A stretch of DNA of 64,000 nt from Pseudomonas nunensis (lineage in GTDB: Bacteria > Pseudomonadota > Gammaproteobacteria > Pseudomonadales > Pseudomonadaceae). The notes below the pieces were generated by a model. The model made no database searches, had not been told where the DNA came from, and was given only the letters and a program-made list of their open reading frames with translations. The stretch is taken from positions 3,288,501-3,352,500 of the forward strand of contig NZ_CP101125.1 of assembly GCF_024296925.1 (NCBI RefSeq). Reading direction: 5' to 3'. The position numbers and the translations under genes are program-made. How positions within the stretch are numbered: position 1 is the first letter of the stretch; the number at the start of each line of letters is the position of its first letter. Positions 1 to 8,217 of the stretch are shown one piece after another.

Positions 1-27
1 ATGGCCGCCAACAAGCTCGTCAAGTAA
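1..27 (+). CDS. 3' end of an upstream T6SS gene (partial)
   Basis: The window opens in a frame that reads through Lys-Leu-Val-Lys to a TAA at 25-27, 15 bases before the tssE start. In loci arranged like this one, the gene before tssE is usually hcp or tssC, so this is probably the C-terminus of one of those. Only nine codons are visible, so neither the identity nor the true start can be decided here. Confidence 0.45.
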   Translation: MAANKLVK

Positions 28-42
28 GCGGGCGCGTCGGCC

Positions 43-486
43 ATGGCAGGCACCGGCATTCTTCCTCCGCTGTTCGAACGACTGTCCTCAAGCGACGCCG
101 ACACGGTGCAAGTGTTCGATCGCCAGGGCTTGCTCGACTCAGTGCAAACGGAGTTGCTGCGCCTGTTCAACACCCGACGTGGCCAACGTCCGTTGACCTC
201 CCCGCCGAGCATTCTCGACTACGGCATCGCTGACTGGACCGCCCTGCAACAGCAGCGCAGCGATGACCGTCGTCAGTTGGCGCGGGAAGTGCGCGAGGCC
301 ATCATCCATTTCGAACCGCGCCTGAAACTGGGCGAGGTTCAGGTCAATCCAGTCCCCGGCCATCCGCAGCAACTGAGCATTCGCCTGCTCGGCGAGTTGC
401 GCAGCGGCCAGCAGCTCTGGCCCGTGGCATTTGTCATCGAGAAGGTCGGCGATGGCCTTGAGGTGCGTCATGAGCGACTCGATTGA
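43..486 (+). CDS. tssE: T6SS baseplate component TssE (gp25-like)
   Basis: TssE is the gp25-like wedge protein of the type VI secretion baseplate and acts in the cytoplasm at the inner membrane. The 147-residue product has the family's usual length. It starts with a PPLFERL segment, followed by a SVQTELLRLFNTRRGQRPL stretch and a DYGIADW motif around residue 60, all typical of TssE. The ATG at 43 gives the expected N-terminus, although no strong ribosome-binding site precedes it. The 3' end overlaps tssF by 17 bases, so the two are translationally coupled. The gene order tssE-tssF-tssG-clpV supports the call. Confidence 0.93.
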   Translation: MAGTGILPPLFERLSSSDADTVQVFDRQGLLDSVQTELLRLFNTRRGQRPLTSPPSILDYGIADWTALQQQRSDDRRQLAREVREAIIHFEPRLKLGEVQVNPVPGHPQQLSIRLLGELRSGQQLWPVAFVIEKVGDGLEVRHERLD

Positions 487-2263
487 TCCGCAACTGCTCG
501 ACTACTACCAGCGGGAACTGACCTGGCTGCGACATGCCGGGAGCATTTTCGCCGAACGTTATCCCAAGGTCGCCCGACGCCTGGAACTGTCCCCCGGCGA
601 ATGCCCCGACCCACACGTCGAGCGCCTGCTGGAAGGCTTTGCGCTGCTGGCGGCGCGCCTGCAACGACGACTCGACGACGACTACGCCGAATTCAGCGAT
701 GCGCTGCTGGAGCAACTTTACCCGTTGGCCATGCGCCCGTTGCCGTCCTGCGCGATCGTGCAATTCCAGCCGGACCCGAGCAAAGGCAACCTCGCCGGCG
801 GCTATCCCCTGCCCCGGGACACACCGCTGTTCGTCACCACCAGCAAGGGCGAAAGCATCCACTTTCGCACCAGTGCAGCGGTTCAACTGTGGCCAGTGGA
901 AATCAACGAAGCCTTGCTGCTGGGCAGTGATGAAGCCCAGGCCTTGACCGGCGTTCCCCTGGCCCGCGCGGCGCTGCGCCTGAGCCTGCGTTGCCTCGGT
1001 GAAAGCCAATGGTCGGAGCTGAACATCCAGCATTTGCGCATCCATCTGGCCGCCTCTCCGGTGATCAACGCCTGCCTGTATGACCTGCTCGGCGCCCACG
1101 CGGTGAAGGTGCTGGCCGGGCCGGCGGGCAGCGTGCCGAAAGCGTTGACGGGGCTGCCGCAGATTGTCGGGTTTGCCAGCAATGAAGTCTTGCTGCCGGA
1201 CGAAGACGGTGTGCATCCGGGTATGCGCCTGCTGGCCGAGTACTTTGCCTTCCCGGACAAATTCAACTTCTTCGACCTGCCCCTGGCCGGCGCCAGCAGC
1301 GACAGCCAGACGCTATTTGTGTACATCGTCTTCGACCGTCCGCCCTCCAATCGCATGCACCTTCAGGCCAGCGACATCGCCCTCGGTTGTGCGCCGGTGA
1401 TCAACCTGTTCCCGCGCACCTCCGAACCACTGCGCCCGGACGGCACCCGCAGCGAGTATCGACTGGTGGCCGACAGTCACCGCGAAAACAGTGTCGAGAT
1501 CCACAGCATCCGCGCGGTGCGCGCCACCACTCGCCAAGGCGTGCAACGGGTGCCGGCCTATTACGGCAGCCAGCACGGTGGCGGCGACAAACAGTGCTAC
1601 TGGCATGCGCGACGCGTCAGCGGCATGACCCCGAATCGCCTCGGCACCGACCTGTTGATGAGCCTGGTGGACACCCGACTCGACCCGCTCTCGGACAGGA
1701 TCGAATACAGCCTCACCGCCGAACTGCTGTGCACCAATCGGCACCTGGCGCAAAGCCTTCCCGCCGGGACGCCGTTGGGTTTTGAGCGGCCGGGTCCGGT
1801 GGCCTGGGCACGTCTGCGCAACCCGCCGAGCCCGCAGAGTCTGCCGCGACTGGACGGTGAATCGCGCTGGCGGCTGGTGTCGCAACTGACCCTCAATCAT
1901 TTGTCGCTGGCCGAAGGGCCCCAGGCGTTGGACGCCCTCAAGGAAATCCTGCAACTGCACAACCTGCGCGATGAAGCCAGCGCCCTGCGGCAGATCGAAG
2001 GCCTGTTGAGCCTGAGTTGCGAGCGGGTCATCGGCCATGTGGGCGAAGACGCCTGGCGCGGTTGGCGCAATGGGTTGGAGGTGCAATTGCAACTCGATTC
2101 ACAGCATTTTGTCGGCAGCAGCGCGGTGCTGTTCTCGGCGGTACTGGCGCAGTTCTTTTCCCTGTATGCCACGGCCAATCGCTTTGTGCGCACGGTGTTG
2201 GTCCAGTCAGACAAGGAGGTGAAAACATGGCAACCCCAAGCCGGCATGCCGCTTTCCCTCTGA
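470..2263 (+). CDS. tssF: T6SS baseplate protein TssF
   Basis: TssF is the large wedge protein of the T6SS baseplate and forms a complex with TssG, TssE and TssK. The 597-residue product starts MSDSIDPQLLDYYQRELTWL and continues with a GGxFAERYPKVARRLEL-like region characteristic of the family (here GSIFAERYPKVARRLEL). An in-frame extension to 431 exists, but the ATG at 470 is preceded by a GAGG-like site and restores the family N-terminus. It overlaps tssE at its start and tssG at its end (37 bases). Position and length agree with TssF, and no anomalies were seen. Confidence 0.95.
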   Translation: MSDSIDPQLLDYYQRELTWLRHAGSIFAERYPKVARRLELSPGECPDPHVERLLEGFALLAARLQRRLDDDYAEFSDALLEQLYPLAMRPLPSCAIVQFQPDPSKGNLAGGYPLPRDTPLFVTTSKGESIHFRTSAAVQLWPVEINEALLLGSDEAQALTGVPLARAALRLSLRCLGESQWSELNIQHLRIHLAASPVINACLYDLLGAHAVKVLAGPAGSVPKALTGLPQIVGFASNEVLLPDEDGVHPGMRLLAEYFAFPDKFNFFDLPLAGASSDSQTLFVYIVFDRPPSNRMHLQASDIALGCAPVINLFPRTSEPLRPDGTRSEYRLVADSHRENSVEIHSIRAVRATTRQGVQRVPAYYGSQHGGGDKQCYWHARRVSGMTPNRLGTDLLMSLVDTRLDPLSDRIEYSLTAELLCTNRHLAQSLPAGTPLGFERPGPVAWARLRNPPSPQSLPRLDGESRWRLVSQLTLNHLSLAEGPQALDALKEILQLHNLRDEASALRQIEGLLSLSCERVIGHVGEDAWRGWRNGLEVQLQLDSQHFVGSSAVLFSAVLAQFFSLYATANRFVRTVLVQSDKEVKTWQPQAGMPLSL

Positions 2264-3252
2264 ACCTAAGTGAAAAGCTGCGCCGCGATCCGCAAGCGTT
2301 TGAACTGCTGCAAGCGCTGTTGCTGCTGGAGCGTGAACACCCGCAGGCCGAATCCCTGGGCAGCGGCACTTCGCCCCAGGCGGAAGCCATTCGCCTGCGC
2401 GGGCCATTGACGCCGCTGTTCGCCGCCAGCGAAATCGAAAGCCTGACCCAGCAGAACGGCGAGCAACCCGTCCTCAGCACACCGGTATTCGGCCTCGGTG
2501 GCCCCGATGGGCCCCTGCCCTACGCCTATCAGGAATGGCTGCAACAACGGGCTCGGGCCAAGGACCATGCGCCGGCGGAATTCCTCGACCTGTTCCAGCA
2601 TCGTCTGTTGAGCCTGTTGTACAAGGTGATGCGTAAACACCGGATCGCCATTGGCTTTACGGTTCCCGGCGCCTCGCCGGTTCAGTCTCAATTGCGCGCG
2701 CTGACCGGGTTGTTGCCCAAAGCCTTGCAGGAGCGCGGGGCCATGCCCGACTCGGCGGTGTTGGCGTGTAGCGCGTTGTTCGCCGACGGACGCCGCTCAC
2801 TCGCCGGTTTCGCCGCTGTGGTCCGCGAGCATTTCGAACTGCCGGTGGAACTCAGCGCCTATGAAGGCGCCTGGCGCGAGATCCCGCCCGCCAGCCGCAG
2901 CCGCATGATCCCGGGCGGCCGCAATCTGCAACTGGGTCGCACGGCAGTGGCCGGCACTCGGGTCTGGGATGAACACGCGGGTTTCAGAATGACCCTCGGC
3001 CCGTTGTCCTCGGCCCAGGCTGCAAAGTTTTTGCCGGACGGCGAATCCCACCCGGCACTGGCCAGCCTCAGCGCTCTGTACTTCGGGCCGGACCTGGATT
3101 GCACGCTGGTGTTGCTGGTGCGCGGCGCCGGCCCGATGAAACTCGGTCGCGAGGCGCCGCCGCTGCTGAGCTGGAACGGCGGTTTGCAACGTCAGACCAG
3201 CCTCGCGGTGCAACGCATCGAAACCCGTCTTCGTCAGCTGGAGATCACCTGA
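2227..3252 (+). CDS. tssG: T6SS baseplate protein TssG
   Basis: TssG is the partner of TssF in the T6SS baseplate wedge. The product is 341 residues, normal for the family. It begins MATPSRHAAFPLNLSEKLRR and contains the FELLQALLLLEREHP segment near the N-terminus and an RLGREAPPLL-type motif (KLGREAPPLLSWNG) near the C-terminus. The start was placed at ATG 2227 because an AAGGAGG Shine-Dalgarno lies at 2213-2219; the longer frame upstream is only the tssF shadow. The stop lies two bases before the clpV start. Confidence 0.94.
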   Translation: MATPSRHAAFPLNLSEKLRRDPQAFELLQALLLLEREHPQAESLGSGTSPQAEAIRLRGPLTPLFAASEIESLTQQNGEQPVLSTPVFGLGGPDGPLPYAYQEWLQQRARAKDHAPAEFLDLFQHRLLSLLYKVMRKHRIAIGFTVPGASPVQSQLRALTGLLPKALQERGAMPDSAVLACSALFADGRRSLAGFAAVVREHFELPVELSAYEGAWREIPPASRSRMIPGGRNLQLGRTAVAGTRVWDEHAGFRMTLGPLSSAQAAKFLPDGESHPALASLSALYFGPDLDCTLVLLVRGAGPMKLGREAPPLLSWNGGLQRQTSLAVQRIETRLRQLEIT

Positions 3253-3254
3253 AC

Positions 3255-5798
3255 ATGGAACTGGCCAGCCTGATCGGACGCCTCAACCCGGACAACCGCC
3301 GCGCCCTGGAACGCGCCGCGCAACGCTGTCTGCAACGGGGTCATCACTACGTCGAAATCGAACACCTGTTGCTGGAGTTGCTGGACATCGAGGGCGGCGA
3401 CTTCGCCTGGCTGCTGCCGCGATTTGGTCTGGAACGCGATGCCCTGACGGTGGAAATCAACAAGGCTCTGGAACTGTTCAAATCCGGCAGCACGCGCACG
3501 CCGGCGTTGTCGACCCACACCACCGGGCTGCTGGAAGATGCGGTGGTTCAGGCCAGCGTATTGGGGCTGGACAGCATTCGTTCGGGCTTGCTGCTGTTGG
3601 CGTTGATCGACCGCGATGAGCGTCGCAGCCTGTTGCTCAACAGCGCTTCGTCGCTGTTGAAGATTCCTCGCGAAGCGCTGCGCAGCAACTTGCTGGAATG
3701 GACGGAAAGTTCTCGGGAACACGTCGGTGGCACCCGTCCTGCCACGCCGGGCCAATCAGCGCCGAAACAGGATTCGGTGCTGGACCAATACACCCAGGAC
3801 CTGACTGCCGATGCGCATGCCGGGCGCATCGATCCCATAGTGGGGCGCGACGGTGAGATTCGTCAGTGCATCGACATCCTCCTCCGCCGCCGGCAGAACA
3901 ACCCGATTCTCGTGGGCGCGCCAGGCGTGGGCAAGACTGCGGTAGTCGAAGGTCTGGCCTTGCGCATCGCCGCCGGGGATGTGCCGCCGTCGTTGCAGGA
4001 AGTCAGCCTGCGGGTGCTCGACCTCGGGCTGTTGCAGGCGGGTGCTGGCGTCAAAGGCGAATTCGAACAGCGTCTCAAAGGTGTGATCGACGCGGTGCGC
4101 AGCGCGGAAAAACCAATCATCCTGTTCATCGACGAAGCCCACACCTTGATCGGAGCCGGTGGCGCGGAAGGAGGCAGCGACGCGGCCAATCTGCTGAAAC
4201 CGGCCCTGGCCCGTGGGGAGTTGCGCACCCTGGCGGCGACGACGTGGCTGGAGTACAAAAAATACTTCGAGAAAGACCCGGCATTGGCGAGACGTTTTCA
4301 ACTGGTGCAAGTCGAGGAGCCGGATGAAATCACCGCCGTGGAAATGCTCCGTGGCGTTGCGGCGAAACTGGAACAGCATCACGGTGTGCAGGTGCTGGAT
4401 GCAGCGATTCATGAAGCGGTGAAATTGTCCCATCGCTACATCTCCGGTCGGCAGTTACCGGACAAAGCCATCAGCGTGCTCGACACCGCATGCGCCCGGG
4501 TCGCCCTCGGTCAGCATGACGTTCCGCCCCCGCTGGAAAGCTTGCGGCATCGACAAAACAGCCTCAAGGATGAAGTCGAACGCCTGCGCCGGGAACAGGC
4601 CACCGGGCTTGATCACCGCGAACGCATCACCCTGCTGGAAAGCGAATCCATCAGTAATGTGCAGGCGATTCGCGAACTGGAAACCCGCTGGAACGAAGAA
4701 CGGGTCGCCGTGCGTGAATTACTGGAAACCCGCCGCGAACTGCTCGCCCTCAGCGAACGCGCCGACAGCGATAAACCTGACGAAAACATCGACAGCCGCA
4801 TCGATCACCTGGCCGCCGAACTGGTGCGCCTTGAAGCAGGCCTCGACGCGATTCGCCAGGACGATCCGCTGGTGCCAGAACAGGTCGACACCAAAACCGT
4901 CGCCGCCGTCATCGCCGGTTGGACCGGCATCCCGGTCGGCAAAATGCTCGCCGACGAAGCCCACGCCGTGCGCACCCTCGGCCAGCGCATGGGCCAGCGC
5001 GTGATGGGCCAAAGCATCGCCCTCGGCACCATCGCCCAGCGCTTGCAAGCCTACCGCGCCGGCCTCACCGACCCGCAAAAACCAGTCGGCGTGTTCCTGC
5101 TGGTCGGCCCCACGGGCGTGGGCAAAACCGAAACCGCCTACGCCTTGGCCGACGCGTTGTACGGCGGCGAACGCAACCTGATCAGCATCAACCTTTCCGA
5201 ATACCAGGAAGCCCACACCGTCAGCCAACTTAAAGGCGCCCCTCCCGGTTATGTCGGTTATGGCAGCGGCGGCGTGCTCACCGAAGCCGTGCGGCGAAAA
5301 CCGTATTCGGTGGTGTTGCTGGATGAAATAGAGAAAGCCCATCCGGACGTATTGGAGGCGTTTTACAACGTCTTCGACAAAGGCGTGATGGAGGACGGCA
5401 CCGGGTTGGTGGTGGACTTCAAGAACACCGTGATGCTCGCCACCAGTAACGTTGGGGCGGAGTTGCTACTGGATACGCCAGTAACACAACTGGGCACAGA
5501 TGCGTTTAACGAAGCGTTGCATAAGGTGTTGCTGCAAGCATTCAGACCGGCGTTTCTGGCGCGCATGACGGTGGTCGCGTACCGGCCGCTGGATGAGGCG
5601 ACGCTGGAAGGAATTGTGTTGGCCAAGTTGGAGAAATTGCGTGGTCGGTATAAAGCGGCGACAGGGAAACAGTTTGAATTTGATGCCGGAATTGTGCAGG
5701 CGGTGTTGGCCAAGTGCAGCGCGGCGGGTGCGCGGGATGTTGAGAATGTGTTGATGACGCAGGTGACGGGGAAGTTGGCGGAGTGGGTGTTGGAGTGA
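3255..5798 (+). CDS. clpV: T6SS sheath-recycling ATPase ClpV (TssH)
   Basis: This is a ClpB-type AAA+ ATPase that disassembles the contracted TssB/TssC sheath in the cytoplasm. The 847-residue product has an N-terminal Clp repeat domain (about 1-150). The first AAA+ module has Walker A GAPGVGKT near residue 221 and Walker B ILFIDEAH near 289. A middle coiled coil spans about 400-530, and the second AAA+ module has GPTGVGKT near 618 and VVLLDEIE near 686. The ATG at 3255, just after the tssG stop, gives the usual MELASLIGRL N-terminus. The 3' end becomes visibly less GC-rich, leading into the atypical cargo genes that follow. Confidence 0.96.
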   Translation: MELASLIGRLNPDNRRALERAAQRCLQRGHHYVEIEHLLLELLDIEGGDFAWLLPRFGLERDALTVEINKALELFKSGSTRTPALSTHTTGLLEDAVVQASVLGLDSIRSGLLLLALIDRDERRSLLLNSASSLLKIPREALRSNLLEWTESSREHVGGTRPATPGQSAPKQDSVLDQYTQDLTADAHAGRIDPIVGRDGEIRQCIDILLRRRQNNPILVGAPGVGKTAVVEGLALRIAAGDVPPSLQEVSLRVLDLGLLQAGAGVKGEFEQRLKGVIDAVRSAEKPIILFIDEAHTLIGAGGAEGGSDAANLLKPALARGELRTLAATTWLEYKKYFEKDPALARRFQLVQVEEPDEITAVEMLRGVAAKLEQHHGVQVLDAAIHEAVKLSHRYISGRQLPDKAISVLDTACARVALGQHDVPPPLESLRHRQNSLKDEVERLRREQATGLDHRERITLLESESISNVQAIRELETRWNEERVAVRELLETRRELLALSERADSDKPDENIDSRIDHLAAELVRLEAGLDAIRQDDPLVPEQVDTKTVAAVIAGWTGIPVGKMLADEAHAVRTLGQRMGQRVMGQSIALGTIAQRLQAYRAGLTDPQKPVGVFLLVGPTGVGKTETAYALADALYGGERNLISINLSEYQEAHTVSQLKGAPPGYVGYGSGGVLTEAVRRKPYSVVLLDEIEKAHPDVLEAFYNVFDKGVMEDGTGLVVDFKNTVMLATSNVGAELLLDTPVTQLGTDAFNEALHKVLLQAFRPAFLARMTVVAYRPLDEATLEGIVLAKLEKLRGRYKAATGKQFEFDAGIVQAVLAKCSAAGARDVENVLMTQVTGKLAEWVLE

Positions 5799-5831
5799 CG
5801 CTTTTTAACCAACAGCGCCGAGGAGATAGCA

Positions 5832-6503
5832 ATGGGAAATAGTCCATCGAGCAACAAACCCAAACCGCCTGAATCGCCAGTACCTGTGCTGGCGACGCTC
5901 GCGTTACTCAGAGCACGTCCGGAGGTGTTTTTCACAACCTATGGTGTGTTCATGAGCTACAAGGCGGGACACGACGGCAACGGCGGAAAATGCTCTCTTA
6001 TATTAAAAAAGACTACGGCGGCCAATGCATACGAGTTGGAAATTGGAAATGAAGCCGGTACCGATTGGTTCCTGCCTTTCAGAGATAAGCGTGCAGAGTT
6101 TATCGACGTTCCCAAAGGCCAGCCGGATGGCACCCTTGTCGTCACACACCCTATGAATGGCTGTGCTCTCTCGGTCCACGAGACGACTTCAGGCCAACTG
6201 CGTTTCTTTCATGACTCCGACGGCAAATGCATGGGTGAACTGCCCTCGGAAACGGGCGCAGAAAAATTCCGCGTAACGGCCTCTACCTATCGCAGCGGCA
6301 TGACCCTTGATGAAGAAGAAAACAAACTACGGAAAATGAACATGATACAGAATACAGTCAACGCAATCATTTCAGTCAAAAGAGGAGTGAACTGGGAGAT
6401 CTATAACTCAGCCATCATCACTATTTTCAACTTCGAAATGGAGCGTGTCCCTATCTGGATCACCAAAAACATACCCTACAAGCTGGGGAGCTTTATAGAG
6501 TAA
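5832..6503 (+). CDS. Unknown T6SS-linked protein, possible CNF/CheD-like deamidase toxin
   Basis: I do not recognise this 223-residue protein. It lies between clpV and vgrG, a common site for secreted effectors, and starts after an AGGAGA ribosome-binding site. No signal peptide or membrane helix is evident. Residues 105-132 contain a conserved-looking Cys in THPMNGCALSV (Cys111) and a His in LRFFHDSDG (His127), 16 residues apart, each at the end of a predicted beta strand. CNF1, BLF1 and CheD-type glutamine deamidases use a Cys and a His in the same order at similar spacing after an SGC-like turn. The resemblance is by eye only. The coding sequence is more AT-rich than its T6SS neighbours, suggesting acquired cargo. 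Confidence 0.6.
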   Translation: MGNSPSSNKPKPPESPVPVLATLALLRARPEVFFTTYGVFMSYKAGHDGNGGKCSLILKKTTAANAYELEIGNEAGTDWFLPFRDKRAEFIDVPKGQPDGTLVVTHPMNGCALSVHETTSGQLRFFHDSDGKCMGELPSETGAEKFRVTASTYRSGMTLDEEENKLRKMNMIQNTVNAIISVKRGVNWEIYNSAIITIFNFEMERVPIWITKNIPYKLGSFIE

Positions 6504-6610
6504 GCAGATGCCATTTATCAGCAACAATGAAAGTGGGTGTTTATATTTTTAACCGCAAGCCCGATCAACCTGCCATTTTTTGTAGCTCACGGATTCAGTA
6601 CGGAGAAAAC

Positions 6611-7351
6611 ATGGGGATTACCTATAATCCGACAACAGACACCTTTGTTTCCGACGGCGCACGTCCTGGAGCCCACTTGAACATTGGCGTCCTGAAAGTA
6701 CTCATTGAAGATATCATCAACAACACTCCATTGAATGATGCCGAGCAATTGTTGCTCGATGCCCACGACCCTCATTCGATAGGAAATTCCCATCAGATTG
6801 CACAACAAATGAAAAGTAAAAATTTTTTATCCTCCAACAACTGTGCGGTGTGCCACAAAATCCCCTATTCGGCGGTCGAAAAGAGCTTTTTGAAGCTGGT
6901 GAAAACCAACCCTGCACCCAAGTCACTTCCGTGGGGTCATCTTGAGCTTTTACTGCAAGGGCTTTACGGAAATGGTTATGCCAGCGTTGCAGCACAGGAA
7001 GTCGCACTGTTGCAGAAACACCTCGCTTCCGCAAAGACCAAGCCACAAGCCGCACTGGAAGTGAACCGCATGCTACTTGAGTTTGACAAATCGACAGATA
7101 ATTTGTACGTCGGTTTTGCCCAGACCAATTCGAGTATCGGTGATCGGATTGACAAGCATTATGACGTGGTGACGCCCGGCACCGCGCCGGTTACAGCGAC
7201 ACCCAGAGGCGCAAATCTCGAGAAACTGCTCAACTATTTAGAAGGCAGTTTGAACCTCGGACTGACCAAACCCGTTCAACTCTTTGTAAAGGGGCTCAAA
7301 TGGGAGGAGTCCAGTAATGTCAGCCACATAGGATGGTTGGTCGTGACTTAA
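6611..7351 (+). CDS. Unknown protein with CxxCH motif, T6SS cargo region
   Basis: This gene is not recognised. The frame is open from 6527, but the ATG at 6611 has a GGAG five bases upstream and is the better start, giving 246 residues. The N-terminal half is acidic and helical. Residues 76-90 read NNCAVCHKIPYSAVE, with Cys78, Cys81 and His82 forming a CxxCH cluster that could bind zinc. It has no haem-protein context and no signal peptide, so a c-type cytochrome is unlikely. The C-terminus ends in SHIGWLVVT. Its place between two other unknown, AT-rich genes and upstream of vgrG suggests effector, immunity or adaptor function, but the sequence does not decide which. Confidence 0.55.
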   Translation: MGITYNPTTDTFVSDGARPGAHLNIGVLKVLIEDIINNTPLNDAEQLLLDAHDPHSIGNSHQIAQQMKSKNFLSSNNCAVCHKIPYSAVEKSFLKLVKTNPAPKSLPWGHLELLLQGLYGNGYASVAAQEVALLQKHLASAKTKPQAALEVNRMLLEFDKSTDNLYVGFAQTNSSIGDRIDKHYDVVTPGTAPVTATPRGANLEKLLNYLEGSLNLGLTKPVQLFVKGLKWEESSNVSHIGWLVVT

Positions 7352-7458
7352 AATAAACTCCTATAAAACTTCTTTTTTTATTTTCCAGTAAACAACGTGT
7401 ATGACATGGCAAAGGATCATCGAGTAATGCGTGCTTTCTAATTACAGGAGCGTATTCA

Positions 7459-8151
7459 ATGCCATTAGGTCACTGGGGCACTGAAATGAAGAAACAGAAC
7501 TTCAATGAAATCACTTATCTTGGAAAATACCCCGTTCTGGTGCAATGGTGCACCCAGAATGGAAAAGACTTTACGCTGCCCCAGTCCACCATAGATTATA
7601 ACAATCTGACAGCAGGAGAAAAAACCGCCGCCGAGACGAGATTTCTGGCGACAACCGCCGGCAACTGTGGCGAGCTGGCTAATTATTTCCTTGAGTTGAC
7701 GGGAGCCAAATATACACCTGGCGGAGTTCCAATCGATCACATTGAGCATGTACTGACCCAACAACCCAGTGGCGTTTTTCGAATTCACCTCGGCAAAGCT
7801 CATACGTTCATAGGCATCAAAAGTACCGACGCATCCTGCCAGATCGAATTACTTCAGGCGTGGCAGGGCGAATATACTATTGATGACTGGTTGAAGCGCG
7901 GCAACAATGTGTTCACTGTTGCGGAATTCATCACCACACTCAAAGATATCAACGACGCTGTAAAATTCTCGACGGCATCAAAAAGCCTGTGCGAAGTGAA
8001 CTCCAAGGGAAAACTCAAGGCTCCCCAAAAGGTTTCTTGCTTCGGGTTCAAATCCATAGATGCGTCTCTTATCAAGACCTGTTTCTCACTTAAAACACTG
8101 TACGACGGTCACACGGAGTCGAAAGCTGATAAATACGAGTGGCCCATGTAA
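7459..8151 (+). CDS. Unknown T6SS-linked protein, possible papain-fold cysteine hydrolase
   Basis: This 230-residue protein is not recognised. It starts at ATG 7459 behind a CAGGAG site. A Cys sits at the start of a helix in TTAGNCGELANYFLEL (Cys70), a His opens a strand in GKAHTFIGIK (His115), and a polar residue follows in ELLQAWQGEY (Gln133). A nucleophile Cys at the head of a helix, then His, then a third polar residue is the layout of papain-like toxin domains, so an effector with protease, deamidase or transglutaminase-type chemistry is possible. No signal peptide or membrane segment is visible. It is AT-rich relative to vgrG and lies directly upstream of it. Confidence 0.57.
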   Translation: MPLGHWGTEMKKQNFNEITYLGKYPVLVQWCTQNGKDFTLPQSTIDYNNLTAGEKTAAETRFLATTAGNCGELANYFLELTGAKYTPGGVPIDHIEHVLTQQPSGVFRIHLGKAHTFIGIKSTDASCQIELLQAWQGEYTIDDWLKRGNNVFTVAEFITTLKDINDAVKFSTASKSLCEVNSKGKLKAPQKVSCFGFKSIDASLIKTCFSLKTLYDGHTESKADKYEWPM

Positions 8152-8217
8152 AAAAGAAGATCAATAGACACAATTATTTCAGTCACTTGTGAAGTTGACA
8201 CCCATTGAGGCTGCTAC

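Noticed and set aside
6887..7060. CxxCH protein read as a c-type cytochrome
   Set aside because: The motif at residues 78-82 occurs in a protein with no signal peptide and no distal ligand pattern, in a secretion-effector context.
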